64,000 nucleotides of DNA from Coriaria nepalensis (GCA_027186245.1 CP114492.1:6150501-6214500); one strand, 5' to 3'. Counted from the first letter of the stretch, positions 23,450 through 37,650 are shown. Numbers and translations: made by a program. Notes: a model not told the origin generated them from the sequence alone.

Positions 23450-23800
23450 GTAATGTCCCTATAATAGCTATAAAAAAAATTCTTTTTATGATAACTATAA
23501 ATATTATAATATAATTAATAGAAACATTACTTTTAACATAAAATATTTTTATTTAAAATATAATAATTTAAACTTTTTTTAAAATTATAATTAGATATAA
23601 TCAAACACTATCGTCTCATAAATCATAATTATATAATATGTTTATATCCTTAATATATTGTCACACTTATTTAAAATTTTCATGCAAAACCAAAATAAAA
23701 GTATTTTTTTTGGAGATTATTATAATTACATTTAGACTCATTTTCCTGATTATACCACAAGTCGTATTTTATATATACTCCATATTAGGCTAACCACAAT
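23450..23800. repeat. Intergenic segment duplicated from/at 4317-4700
   Basis: Same order and orientation as 4317-4700: ataactataaatattataa, aattagatataatcaaaca, taatatgtttatatccttaat, cctgattataccaca. Noncoding. Confidence 0.75.
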
Positions 23801-25299
23801 TTATACTTACTTACAATATAAACAACTATTATGAATTAAAAGTTCAAATAATATGCCAGACATATTTATTAAATAATTCAAATAAATTGCTTAGACTATT
23901 TCTTTAAAATCCTATATAAATAAATAGCATGCTCTCTTTTATATTACTGTTTGGGCTTTTAGGATGCTGCCATTGATATTTTTATAATTACTAAGTTAAC
24001 ATCCTCTCTGTGGGGTCTGCCCTAACAATCTTTGCTTCTTAATTATATTTTCGTGGAATATAGTCTAACCAATTATCTTTAGGATCAACGACCTCGTTAT
24101 ATGGTCCGTCCTGATTCGGCAGCTCCTCACTATATTGTTATGCTCAGTTATGCCATATAAATTACTTGATTAACTAACTAGCATAACATTAATTTTTATC
24201 TATCATTACATTAATTTAATGGTGCTTTCATATTTATTTAAAGAAGGTGTATATTTTCATACAATATAATCTCATATTCCAATATGCTATATAAAATTAT
24301 ACTCACACCAATAATTATATTATTCATCAACTTAATATTTAATATGTTAAATTGCATTTATATCAATTCTAATTCAACCGACTGTAAATAGACAACATAC
24401 TCATGTTGTAAGTGAAATTTCACTTATAATGAATTCCAAACTAAATAATTTCGTAGGGTTTATATTATAACTTTCTTTCCTTTTTCTTTCTCCCTTTATC
24501 CCTCTCACTCTCATTCCTTATCTCTCTTTCCCTCTCCCTCTCCCTCTCCCTCTCCCATACTCTCACTCTTTCTCTTCCAGTCTCCATCACTCTTTCTCTT
24601 CTTCAATTTTGCCGAAATGCTTTGGCTTGGTATGGGTTTTTATAGTGAAGAGTAAGGGTTCGTTATTACGACATGCGGGAAAATGTTTTCAGATAATTGG
24701 GAAATGTTCTTTGACAAGTGAGTAGGGCTATATCACTTGTATGCTGTCCTGTCATTTTCATTTTTTCTTTTTTAATTAAATTAAAATCCATTAAATTTAA
24801 AAAATTACTAAAAAACCCCTTTTTATTTCTTTTATTATTATTATGTATGACCGAGAAATTAAGAATTATTAAAAAGCCTCATTCTATTTCTTTTCTACTA
24901 TCACTATCATACATAGTTTAGAAATATTTTGAAGATTCAAATTCTCTCATTTTTTAAAAATTTCATACTCAAAATTTTATGAAATTTTAGTTGAGCTCAA
25001 TATTTTAGCAATACTCTTTATAAATGGTCTAAAACCAGTTATCATCTTCTCTATAGTATTGTTTTCTATAATTTATTCTAGAAGCAATGTCCTCACACTT
25101 CTAGATTTTACTCAGGCTGACTTATTTAATTTCATTTTCTAGATTGCACTTAGTTGGCAACAAATCAAATATTCTGACAAAGTTTCACACTTCACATTTC
25201 ATATATTACAAATCAAGTGATGGATATAGTCTTTCATACATTTACACTAGCAAGTAATCTATTGCTATGCAGACGTCCTTGGAATTAGAATAATTCTGA
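23801..25299. other. Intergenic, AT-rich, with CT microsatellite
   Basis: No gene seen. A (CCCTCT)n-type tract lies at 24530-24556 inside a longer pyrimidine-rich patch (24470-24610). Confidence 0.55.
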
Positions 25300-27775
25300 G
25301 TGTTTTTCCTTTATTTCGTATTCCCTTACCCATGTAGAACTTTTATCCTATGACTTCACCATTGTACCTTGATTAGGGGTATGGCTTTATTCCTAAGTTT
25401 CTTTTCCTTATCTTCCAGAATTTGTATTGGTTTCTCTTCGTATGTTAGATCTTTGTAGAGTTGAATGGATTTGATTTCCAATATGTGTGCGGGATCGGGT
25501 GCATATTTTTTCGACATAAATACGTGAAACATGATGTGTAGTGAAGACATTTCTAGCCGAAACACGAGCCTATAGGCAACTTTGCCGATGCATCCCAGTA
25601 TTTCAAATGGTCGGATGTATCTCAGGCTTAATTTTTCCTTATTGCCAAACCGCATCAGACCTTTCATAAAACTCAAGAGGTATTCATCTTTTATCTGATA
25701 ATTCTTCCATCAACTAAGAGCGGTTTCTATTCTCTATTTTATCTTCTTAACTGCTTCAGTTGAACTTTCAATGAATTTGGGGGTTCTTAATGTCCCTTCT
25801 TCCATTTCATACCAACGAACCGGCGATCTGCTCTTCCGCCCATATAAAGCTTCATATGGCATCATTATGATGGGCACTTAGAAACTATTGTTGTAGAAGA
25901 ACTCTATCAATGCCATATACCGATTCTAAACTCTCTTAAAGTCTATGGCACATGTCCGTAGCATATCTTCCGACATCTTGATGGTCCTTTCTAATTGAAC
26001 ATCTGTTTGTGGGTGAAATTTCATACTAAATTTCAGCTTCATTCACATTTCCTGGTACACGCCTTTCCAAAAAGTTGAAGCAAATCTACCATCTCAATAT
26101 GAAATTATCGATAATGGTGCTCCATGTAGTCGAAAAATTTCATTCACTTACAAGTTTCTAACTACTCTAGGGAATATGTGCTTCGTATGGGTAAGAAATG
26201 TGCCGATTTGGTTAATCTATCGACAATTACTCATCGTGTTCTTTAGTCATTTTAGGAAGCCCCCCTTTAACAAAATCTATAGTGATTTGCTTCCAATTCT
26301 ATTATGTTATCTTAATTGTTTGCAACTCTCCTGTTGAATCCTAATGTTCAACCTTGATTCGCTAACATGTTAAATATTTTTTCACAAACTGAGCAACGTT
26401 CTTCTTCATTCCTAACCACCAGAAGTTCCTTCAAGTCTTTGTACATCTTAGTTTCTCTTGGAGTTTCATGTGCTTCTAAAAGAATCTGACGTCTTATTGT
26501 ATTGTCATTTTGAATGCATATTATCCCCTTAAAATTAAGGATCTCATCATTAAAAGTTCTAAGATCTAATTGATTTCCCTCTTCTACTTCTTATTTGATT
26601 TTCTTTATTTCATTATGTAACACTAGTGCAATTTTTATATCTTCAAGTATAGTTTATTGAATGGTCAAAGTTGATAATTATCCTATTACCAACTCTATTT
26701 TTGCCTTACACACTTCCTTTTGTAGTGATGTTGGTAGCGTGTAAAGTGTAGCAAGACTGGTAGAAGATTTCCGACTTAATGCGTCAGCCACCTTATTTTT
26801 CTTTGCCAGATGATATCATATTTCGCTATCATAATTATTTACTAGTTCTAACTACCATCTCTGCCTCATCAGGCTTTTATAGTTGGTGTAAATTTCACAC
26901 CAAAAGTGCTATATACCTTTAGAGTAAATATTACAGCAGCCAATTCCAAGTCATGAGTCGAGTAGTTTTTTCTTAATGTTTAAGCTGACGGGAAGCATAA
27001 GTTATCACTTTCTCATTTTGCATGAATACCACTCCCAATCCTAACTTAGATACATCACTATATATTATGAATCCATCTTCACCTTCTGGATTCGTAAGAA
27101 TAAGTGCATTGGTTAATTTTTCCTTCAACTCCTCAAAACGTTTCTCACATGATTCAATCCACTCAAACTTATGATTTTTGGGAGTAAGTTTAGTGAGTGG
27201 TGTGGTGATTCTAAAAAATCTTTCTACAAATCTGTTATAATACCCAATCAATCCTAGTAAACTTTACACTTTAGAAGAATTCATTAGTCTTGGAAAACTG
27301 CTTACTACTTCCACTTTAGATGAGTCTATCGAAATTACATACCCAAGAAAAGCGACTTGATCGAGATAAAATTTTACACTTCTTAATTTTAACATAGAGC
27401 TGATAATTCTTTAAGGTTCACAAAATCACCTTTAGATACTCTATATCTTCCTTCTTAGACTTTAAGCATACAAGAATATCATTTATAAAGATGATAATAA
27501 ATTTGTCTAAATATTCTTTAAATACTCGATTCATCAAATCCATAAAGGTAGGTGGAGCATTGGTAAGACCGAATGGAATGAACAAAAATTCATAATGGCC
27601 ATATTGCTTCACAAAGTCATCTTTAAGATATCACTTTCTCAAAATTTTAGTTGATGATATCCCGATCTTAAGTAGATCCTGGAAAATACTGACGTTCTTT
27701 GGAGTTGGTCGAACAAATCATCTATCCTTACAAGATGGTTAACCTTGTTGGGTTCTCTATGGTCGATACACATTC
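25300..27775 (-). mobile_element. Ty3/gypsy retrotransposon relic
   Basis: Minus-strand frames give a 5'-truncated pol: reverse transcriptase with [14 protein letters not shown] (about 27.77 kb), YGHYEFLFIPFGLTNAPPTF (27.6 kb) and the active site as IINDIL-like, the second Asp of the usual F(V/I)DD region being Asn-Asp (27.49 kb); RT/RNase H with IGYYNRFVERF and FIIYSDVSKLGLG (26.97-27.25 kb); integrase remnants (about 25.7-26.6 kb); and the integrase C-terminal region LRYIRPFEILGCIGKVAYRL (25.36-25.68 kb). Multiple stops. No LTRs found; the left half of RT is cut off by the element that follows. Confidence 0.8.
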
Positions 27776-28450
27776 GGCCGGGCTTTATCGGACCTAAAAT
27801 TGGCTCAGCCCGGAAAGTCATTTAAGTTTATCTCGTGCCCATCCAGGCTTAAAATGGACCGAGTTTGGCCGGACCTTATCGGGCCTAAAATAGGTCCGAC
27901 CCTTTTAAATAAAATATTCATAATAAATTATTATTAAAGTAAGAGAGATTATTTGAGATTAAGGAATAAGGATAAGAGAGATAACAAGGAATAAGGATAA
28001 GAGATTGAGATTTGATAAGAAAACTATGAATTATAGAAGAATGAAGATTAATTATAAATTAGACTATTAGAAGATTAGATAAGAGATTGAGTGAGAGAGA
28101 GCGTGTGAGAAAATGTAAGGAAAAATTAGAATGAAAGAGTGAATATTTCTATGAAAAATTCGGGTGGGGAGAAAATTTAAAAATTATTTTTATGAGGGGG
28201 GGTAAAATTAAAAAAAAAATTTAAGAAATTTTTTTTTTTTTAATTTTTTCAGAAAAGGCCCTACTGGGTAAGGCCCAGCCAGGCTTGCATGCCGGGCTGG
28301 GCTGGGCCGGCCCTCCAGACTTAGAAATTTGTCCAAGCCTGAGCCCATGTCTTCCAAGCTTGGGCCCGTATCTGGGCCGGGCTTAGGGCTGGATTTTTCC
28401 CCCCGATTACGGGTCGGGCCAAAAAATCCGGCTCATTTTAACACCTCTAG
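27775..28450. mobile_element. hAT-like non-autonomous element interrupting the gypsy relic
   Basis: The gypsy RT frame stops abruptly at about 27775, where GC-rich DNA with repeated gggcc/ggccc, cgggctt and taaaat(a/t)gg words begins. The right end reads ttttaacacctctag (28436-28450), like other plant hAT ends here (tagaggtg). The centre (27900-28250) is a purine/A-rich filler. A matching left inverted repeat and target duplication were not found. Confidence 0.45.
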
Positions 28451-29639
28451 ATATACTCATAAAGGTTGGAATGTATTCCATAACTCTTTTGGATTTATTT
28501 GAAAGATTTAGAAAAGATTTTCTCCTTATTTAAATGAAATATTCTCTTTTAGCTATAAAATAAAATTCCAAATTGATTAATTACTAATCCTAATGATTTT
28601 TTTTTTCCGTTGGTCAAAAGGAAAGAATTGTTTCTGTTGTTATAATTTGTATTCTTTAAATGTAAAAGAAAAGTATAAGGCGCAAGGCCAATTATAAATT
28701 TAGAAAGCTAGTTTTTTTTTTTTAGAAGTGAAGGTAAAATATTATTGGCCAAAAAAATAAAATACGTATAATATGTACATTTTTAATAATTAAATATCTT
28801 TTATATATATATATCATAATTTCTACATATTTTAGAACTCATTTTGCCAAATTTTACCAGTAATGTTACCCTAATTTATGTATCAAATAACTATTTTCTT
28901 TTATGATCGAAAACTTAGACTATTTAATTTAAAATGATTCGGATTAATTGAAATTCTAATTCGCCCGCATAATATGTTCAAACTCAGTCTATTTTGAAAA
29001 GAAAATGAAGAATAGTGATTAAGTATTTTTTTTTTTTTTATTATTATTATCTTAAGCATCCGTATAACTAATTAGAAGCCAGGCATCTAACTCGATCGAC
29101 AACTAGACAGTTCAGAAAGTGGGTGTGGCATCTTTTCCAGAAAATTTTGAGCAGTATGTCTTGCACGCTTGTTCCCTTCTCTCTATTCCTTCACGGTAAC
29201 ACTCTTACTTGCTACCCAATCGCCTTTTCTTCTGACCAAAAACGAAAACAAATCGACTGAATGAAAATTAAAGGTGTTAATTATTTTATAAATCCCAAGG
29301 CTTACAAAGTCAACGACAGACAATTCATGCAGAGCCGCGATAATAAGTACATCTAGGAGAGCATAAAGTAGTGCCTTTTGGGGTAGATGGTAAAATAGAT
29401 CTGCCCAATGAAAAAGAGGGTGATGTCCACTCGTGGGAGATCCTGATTCGTCGTTGATTGAGGCAAATCCCGCACCTTGTAATCTCCAAGAAAAAGATGA
29501 TGGGTCGTGAATCGTGATTGTAAATGGAAAAAGGCGACTAATCCTGCCCAATAATAATTAGACTTACCGCAAGTAACCCCACAAATAATAATTAAGTCCT
29601 CCATACATGAATATTATGCAAGGGAAAAAACAAGAGGGC
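28451..29639. other. Intergenic, no gene called
   Basis: AT-rich, with T-homopolymers. A minus-strand open stretch at 29183-29551 (122 codons) was looked at and matches no family I recognise. Confidence 0.45.
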
Positions 29640-29806
29640 TTGCAGGCAACCCATAACCCCACAGGTAGAGTCCTGTGAATCCGCAGGCTTAATATATAAG
29701 TCCAGTCTGAGCTTGTTGGCTACCGATTCGGGTGCGGCCTCAAGCAAAACTTTAAGGGGTTGGTTTTATCAGGTTCGGACAGGCCCGACTTATATTACCA
29801 CCTCTA
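29640..29806. mobile_element. hAT-like terminal fragment
   Basis: The right end ttaccacctcta (29795-29806) is the complement of the tagaggtgg(c/t)aa end seen at 9657 and is preceded by GC-rich subterminal words (tcggacaggcccgac). No left end resolved. Confidence 0.4.
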
Positions 29807-31169
29807 AAGACAACATAAGAGTTAATACTAGTATGTTTTTTCAAGCGGTGGGGAGTGATGATATAGTATAGTTCTAAGGTGAATTCCAAACAGGATGTCG
29901 TATATAATTAATTATTTCACATTAAAATTTGGTGAAAATTCGATGTTATGAATTATTTTTAAAACGTTTGAAATGGTAGTTAAGGTTTAATGAGTTTTCT
30001 GAACTTTTAACCTCACTCGATTTTAAACTCACAAATGTTCAATAACATATAAAGGCATTTTCTCTTTTTAACTTAAAGCAACCGATTTCTCCACCCTATC
30101 AGTAGAGATAATAGATCGAGAAAATTTAGAACAGATTTAAAACCCCAGTTTAGAAACCAAGCAACTGTTCAAAAGTATGAATTGAATATATTAGACATGC
30201 ATAAAACAAAAGATGTTTGTGTTTATTCGTTGATTAATTGATTTGGGAACAATCTCTTTTCTCAATTTAAGCTCCAAGTCTCTCGTTGACCTAAAATATC
30301 TAATCTTAACCTAAAATATAATTATCTTAAATATCAATTACTTGCTAAAAGTCAGTGTAATAAATTACTCCCAAATAAAAACTAAAATCATATTGAATGT
30401 TAAGTTTACTAAAAAGATAGTTGAGTTTGAACCAAATATCTCTTAAAGACAATCAACCCGTTAAACTTAGTGAAAACTATATGTACCGTCCATAACTTTT
30501 AAACAAGAAACCAAAACTTCCAAACTTTTACTCGAGACCCATTTTTAATTTTTTATTGATTAAATGTAAATATTACATGGTCAATCAATATCGACATTAA
30601 TATTTAAAAAAATCGAAGAATTTATAACAACGTTTCATAAATATTTATTCTTTTCATTTTCACTTAAATCTTAAAATTATAACTTAATTATGATTTTACC
30701 AAAATATTCTATAGATGCGGGTTTGATTTCTAAGTGAATTTGGATTTGAATCCGATCACATCAATCTGGAAGGGTTTAATGATACCCAGATCGACTTGAC
30801 CCGGGTATCATCCCACTTTGAGATCCTCAGATTATGAATCAAACCTAAATATATAAGAGAGAGAGCGGTGTCAGTGGATTAGATGTTAGTGGCATGTCGT
30901 ACGCATACAAGAATTTCTCCCGTAGAAGATGATTTTATCAATATAATAAAAACAAGATTTATTTCTAACTTTGTTAAAGTTTGAAGATGAAATGATCATT
31001 TTTCTTTTTTCTTCATATTTTTTTTAAGCAAACAACAACAATTCCTAATTTTCATAAATTTTTAAGAAGGTTAATTGTTTTTAACTCATTAATTTTAACG
31101 TAAATTCAAATAATCGATTGTTTGAAGAACTTTATCTATCAAAATGAAGTAGAAGTGTATAAGAATGTA
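29807..31169. other. AT-rich intergenic, nothing recognised
   Basis: No open frame of note, no repeat ends identified. Confidence 0.5.
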
Positions 31170-31751
31170 TTTTATTTGTGTACTAAAATTCTTGTATTTT
31201 TGGTAGTTGACAAACCTCTTTGCTCGTACAATTTTATTGAACGAAAATTGTGAACAAGAAGGTGATCAGATATGCTAATTCAAAATAAAATGATCCAATA
31301 AGGTATTTATTGCTAATTGAGATTAAAATATATACAAAAGATAATATATAAAATGACATATATACTATACATATTAGTATATATCTTACATATTGCCAGC
31401 AACTTTATCTTCTTCAATTCGGATTTCATTACATGATGCAGATACAGTCCTACACGTTGCTTGGCAAGCTCGATTTTACTGGCCTGTAAGTGACAGTAAA
31501 TTCTTGGTGAGGGGCATAATAAACACATATAATTAAAGCACTACCAATTTAGAGGAAGATGGAAGGTGAAAATGAATAACTTTCATCTCATGGCGTAATC
31601 GTATATTTAGTATTCAATTCAAGTACTGTGTTCAGGTGACTACAAAGAATAGAATGACCCACCAAATGTGTCTGGACTATGGTTAGCATATGTTGAACCC
31701 AACATTAATACATGCAAGAGTGTAATACAAATTAATCACTCGTACCAATCT

Positions 31752-31782
<31 letters not shown>

Positions 31783-32280
31783 CATGATTACTAAACTCAC
31801 TGTGAGTTCATTTGAAAATTTCAAATTTACAACCACATTAACATGTTTATGATCAATAACTCTTTCATGTAATGGGGTTCGCCTATTAATTGAATGCTTA
31901 TAATTAGGGTTGTGATAGTAGGAACCATAGTGAGGCCTAATGTGACCCAATTATATAACACATTCCAACCATTATCGTATTCAATATCATTGCGACGATT
32001 AGTTTCATGATTTCCCCTAATGCTGTCACTACTCTTTCGTGGTTTTAAAAATATTTTGTATCAAAAAACAATATATATTTTGTATTACACACTAACATTT
32101 TTGAACCCCTAATACTAAATTCTCATTCCAAAAACTTAATCGGTCATTATAAATACGACGCATAAGGAAATTACATATTGAAAAATATGAGATATAACAT
32201 TTTAATATCAGCCGACTTAAATAGTAATAATAATTAAATAATTAAAAAATAAAAATATAACATAATCTAATATGTTTATC
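31170..32280. repeat. Block II copy of the segment at 7440-8535
   Basis: Collinear with 7440-8535, same orientation. Extra (AT)n at 31756-31782. On the minus strand 31476-31394 reads as an open exon-like stretch (ASKIELAKQRVGLYL, then HHVMKSELKKIK) preceded by an AG acceptor-like cttacag; this is interrupted in the other copy. Family not recognised. Confidence 0.75.
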
Positions 32281-33333
32281 TTCCTTCTTCTTCGAATATG
32301 ATACATCAACAAAATACGGTTTGAAACATGTTGCCAAAGGCCCTCAGCTTCTCAAACTCCCTCTAAACTTTTTTTTTAAAAATCTGTTCTATTTTCGAAT
32401 ACAGAGAATATGGGTGAAGGCCTGGTATTAGGCTAAGGGACACAATCAGTATTTGTATTAGAAAGGATTCGGCTCCTCTTGTTTTTACTCCAAAAGCTAA
32501 AATGTTGTCGTCATAAAGTGTGCTGATCTTGATTTAAGTTTAACTAACTTGCTTTCCATTTAACTCACATCTAAAAAATACAATCTAAATACATAAGTTG
32601 TGATCATAATCCTTCTTCCCAAAATGAATAAATTATATGATATTAGAGAAATATTGGTTTTACGAAAGATTAATTTAATAGATTTACCCAAATTGAATTT
32701 ATTTGATTTGCATATTCTCATTTCATAATTAGTACAAAGTTTGAATTACATCTCATCAAACCCTAATTATCCTCACTTTTAAAGAGTCCATGACAACATA
32801 AACATGCATGAATAGTACGTACGTACTATTTATCAGTGTTGTCCCTAATATCCTAACCCTAACCCTAAACCTCACTCTCTCTTTCTCACCCTACCCCTGG
32901 AGATCGCTAGCTAGTAGCTACCTCTCAGTGTTTTGTCTCACACGAGCTAATTTCGGCATTCCCTCAGTTTCACATTCTGAAAAAAACCTGTGTCTCTTAA
33001 CAAAATGTTCCCCACGAAATAAATGTTCCTCATATATTTGTTCCTTTTATTGAGAGGAGAGAAACCCTCTAAAAATAAAGTAAAAACTCAAAAACTATAA
33101 ATACGAGGGATGCTATAAATAATTTATAAAAATTAAAATAAAAAAATAAAAAATATATCTAGATTTGAAAAATTAAAATGTGACAAAAATTTCAAATCAA
33201 ACCCAAAATTAAAATGTACCCGTTTGTCAGATTCAGAGTTATAACAACTTTAGAATTTCAAGGCTAAAATAAACAAAATCAATAAACCTATGTATTATGA
33301 ATAACAAAGAAATGAATGGTAGGCTACTATACT

Positions 33334-33370
33334 AGTAGTAGTAGTAGTAGTAGTAGAAGTAGTAGCAGCA
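33334..33370. repeat. (AGT)n microsatellite
   Basis: Eight to nine agt units followed by gaagtagtagcagcag. Confidence 0.9.
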
Positions 33371-35424
33371 GAACACACGCGATGCTGAAAATATTGCCCA
33401 TGACAGTGACGACCAAAAACAGTGGCATTTGGTGATCATGTTATTTGTGTATTTATTCTCAGCTTTAATTCATTTTGCTAAGTGTGGGGTAAATATTAAT
33501 AATATATGTATATAGAATCATAGATGGATAGGGTTCAGTCATTGATTTGTGGCTTTTCTGTAGGTTTGACTGGCCATATTTGAATCTCAATTAGGTTTTC
33601 TCCCATAACTAATAGTGTTTCTGGGATATGTATCGGGTAACTAGAATCCCATTGCCTGAAATTTTTCATATCGATCGGGTTTCCATCACTGAAATCTCCT
33701 TAAAAACTTTTCTATAATCATGTGTTTCGACTTTTATTGATAATTTGTGATATTAGCATAATTAAAGATGAGATAGTTCATTATAGGTATTAAAAAAAAA
33801 AAAGCGAAAAAATCTAATATAAAACAATATATTATATTTATTTTTTACATTAATTTATCAGAAATAAGAGACTGATCCTACCATTTAAATCAAACATTTT
33901 TCAAATATTACAAAGGGAAATTTCATTTTTGCATTTGACTTCAATCACTATTTCTTATATGTATTATTTTCATTGATTCAATTTTAATCTTTGAATTAGT
34001 AGACTTTAGAAATCAGTTTAAAACTTTGATTTAAGTCTAAAATTAGGCAAATCCATTCATATTAACATGTACTCAAGTTTTACTATATAAAAATATAATA
34101 ATATAGAAAAGTCCAGTTCTAAACGCCTTCTATTTGCAGACATATTGTTGCAGAAAATGGAAGCCAGCAGCAGAAGAGGTCATAATTGGCTGTCTTATTT
34201 ATTATTATTATTTATTTTTATTATTATTTTTTATTTTTACTTGTTTGGGAAGCAAAGCAAGGGTTATAAGCAAGTCATGAAATCCCTGGAAACTGAACCG
34301 GGATATGCTCTTTTGAAAAATATAAAATAAATAAAAATAAATATTCACCACTTCCTTTCATTTTCATGTGTTCCAAAAAATTTACTACATTCTGACTTAC
34401 ATCTTGATAATTCAAAATTGTTATAAAAAAAAAAAAAATCATTTAGAATTATTTGAAAATACTCTTAAAGATGATAGTTAATAATCTCGAGCATATAATA
34501 TGAGATTAAAATGATAATATATATAGAATACATATAAATTTTTTTCATATTTAAAATATTAAAATAAATTTTTAAAAAATCTTCGTGAATTTTTTGATAT
34601 GACTAAAATATGAGATTCCATTTCCTAATGATAAGTCGCTTTATTTCTTTCTACACCGTATATCATTTGTAGAGAGAGATCTAGGAAAATTTTCGTCCTC
34701 TAAGAAAAAAAATAATAAATAAATTGATAGAATTTGACATTTCCGAAAAGGGTGTTTGTAAAGTAAAGGCTCTGTGGGCTTCTCATCTGGATGTAGTTGA
34801 AAAGCTGGTTAAAGTGAACAATGCACACTCTGACATGATCTCATCCTTGTCGTTAAAAAAATCTTGGTTCCTGGTTTGGCGTCTCCGCCCTTTGAACCAC
34901 CCCCACGCTTCCACCGTCATTTACTCTCCCACATTAATTACAACTACTGATTAATTTTTTAATTAACTCATTTTCTAATGGGTCACTTCTCGTCTTCTTG
35001 AAATGACAACTACTAGTTCCATAATGACTACCTGAACTGACTGGATAAAGGAATGAACTCTCCCCACCACTCCTCGTTAATTTAACCAGGCACTATACCA
35101 CTACTATATATAATATATATATATATATACATGTTTTAAAGAGGAACCCGAATTACACAGCAGTACTTTAGGACAAGAGATGATGGTTATTATATGCATG
35201 TCTTATCTTCTTCTGATCATGATCAGATCATATTATACATCATGCGTGCTTTTGATTTGAAAGGCATGGATGGATGAACATCGACCTTACCGATGCATAT
35301 GCTATTATGATCAGTATTCTACTAAATGATTCCAAAATGATCAACTAATTAATCTCACTCGCCCACATAGAGAATCTCATGAGAATGATGGGTTTAGAAA
35401 ATTGGGATTTCTGCGCGTTCTAAA

Positions 35425-36050
35425 AAGATATCGGGGCCTAAGTAAATTTTAGAATGGAGACTTAATTCTTAACATACGGTAAAAAGTAATTATAGGCGTG
35501 GAGACTTAGCGTCTTTGCACAGTAAATATTTATTATTAAAAAAGTATTTTGTTAATAAATAAATAAATTATGTAAAATTTGTATATTATATACATATATA
35601 TTAATTTTGTATTTAATAAATAAATAAATAAATAAGATAAAATAATTTATATCTTATAAATTTAATGATATTTTATATATTTAAGATTATATCTTATTCT
35701 TTAATATAAAAAATTATTTTAAAAACCTTAATTAAATAAATATAATTCATATATAAAAATAATTTGGAAAATATTCATTTTAAACTATGTATCTAAAATG
35801 ACATAGAGGATAAAGTTATATAAAGTTTAGACTTTTAAAGGCTAAAAATTGAAATTTTCTAAAATTTATGGAAGCCTTACTTAAGTTTCATAAATTATAT
35901 TAATTAATTTAAACTACTCAATTCTCATTTCTACGCTAATTCTCAATAAATATCAAATATTTATTTTATTTACATTAAAAAAAAAAAAAAAAAAAATTAG
36001 GGCACCAAAAATCTTGGAGGCATTGGCCTAGGGCCTACCTTAGTTTTGCT
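35425..36050. mobile_element. Possible DNA-transposon remnant
   Basis: Ends carry similar words in opposite orientation: ggggcctaagtaaattt (about 35433) and, on the right, ggcctagggcctaccttag (about 36024-36042). The interior is very AT-rich with a 20-A homopolymer (35975-35995). Weak call. Confidence 0.3.
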
Positions 36051-37612
36051 GCTGTTATATGAATTTATTTGTATTTAAGCACACGAAATAAAGTTTGCAT
36101 GTGAGAAAATATTTTGTATATATATTATTAATATATTATTATATAAACATATTAAATAATTATATAGTATATATAAGATTAAAATTTACTAAATATCAAG
36201 TTAATTTACGTAACTAAATGCATTAATATCTAATCACTAGCCTAAAGGATCTCTATTTTTTGTTGTGATATTATTAAATTGCAATATTTAATTTACAGTT
36301 GAGGTGTCACTAATTATTGTGCAAATAATTAGGAAGTGTAATGGTTACATAGGTTAATTATTATAAACTTTTTTATTATTAATTTTGTAAGTTAATTATT
36401 GGAACTGATAGATAATCAAAACCAATTGTACATTAATATGTCAAATTAATTATAATTATAAATTATATTTTTATGTAACAATTTTTAAGAAATAGTTGAA
36501 GATCAAAAGTTAGTTAGTTTGGTTAGTTCGTAATGTTAATTTGTGACAAGGGAAAGTTCAAGGGAAATGAAATTTCTTCAAGAGGGCCTTTAATTAGGGT
36601 TTTTTTTGTTCAAGTGGAAAAAATATATATGCTTTCTATTTTCTGACCGAAAAGGGTACAACCCTCCATTTCATCAAACAACTTTATAGTCTCAATTTGC
36701 ACTGGCAAGTAGCCAAGTATAGCCAAGTATAGCCAAGTAGCAACAGAACACCTCCTCTCTCACTCTCTCTCTCCATTTTAAATACCCAATTTAAACCCAT
36801 TCTCTGTAACCAGTTCCTCTTCTTCCACATTATATGAGACAACTCCATGTGACCCATAAATCCTTGGTTTTCAAACCCTAAGACAAAATCTCCCAAAAAT
36901 ATGCAAATATTTTTATCCCAAATCAGAAAATTCCAATTTTTTTTTATTTTTTTATTAAATGTAAAAAAAGGAGGAACAATTTCTGAGCGCCGCCAGTGTA
37001 ATCATTCTGTATGATAATCAAAAGGGTCCAGAAGGAAAGTTCTTTCTAAGTTTCTTCTTTCTTTCTCCAAGTAATTTCCAACTCCCTAGAAAATCCGTAT
37101 GAAAAAGAAGAAAAGAAAATAGTAAAGCTGTTCTTGTAATATATTATATTTTATTGCACTAAAATCCCCGACTTTTATTGCATGTTCAATGGAACGTATG
37201 AATCGATTGGATGCAGACAGAGCCTTCTGCAAAAAAGTTTTGGACCTTTTCCTGTTTATCCTTTACTTTTTGTTTATAGTTTTCAAGAAGTTGACATAAA
37301 TATATATATACGGGAATTATTGAAAACACGTAGTAACATTTGTATGATCACTTTGACAACAAAAACAAGATTTTTTTACGTAATTTTGGTTGTTGGAATT
37401 GAATTTTGGATGTATAATTCTAGTTTTACATTTAAGAATTAGAAATACTAAAATATAAATGAAATTTTAAATGGGTTATAAATAATATGTTTTTAAGAGT
37501 GTATATGCCACATCATCCAAAGTGATGACATGGCAGAATCTATATTTTTGGATGCATATACTACATAATAAATTAGCCTCTTATAGTAAAATTGAAATAT
37601 ATTTTGTGCAGT

Positions 37613-37616
<4 letters not shown>

Positions 37617-37645
<29 letters not shown>
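37617..37645. repeat. (AT)n microsatellite
   Basis: Uninterrupted AT dinucleotides; a second short tract follows at 37680-37697. Confidence 0.9.

Positions 37646-37650
<5 letters not shown>

Noticed and set aside
29183..29604. Two overlapping minus-strand frames of 122 and 83 codons
   Set aside because: No recognisable domain, and in AT-rich DNA such lengths occur by chance; left uncalled.
1..32280. A named alkaloid gene cluster (codeinone or tropane type) because AKR4 and 2OGD genes are adjacent
   Set aside because: Family resemblance does not give substrate, and no other pathway gene (P450, methyltransferase, acyltransferase) is in the window.
32852..32871. Interstitial telomere-like repeat (cctaaccctaaccctaaacc)
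   Set aside because: Under three units; too short to mean more than chance or a telobox.
34145..34954. Small plus-strand frames at 34145-34330 and 34724-34954
   Set aside because: Low-complexity or unrecognised, no splice or promoter context.
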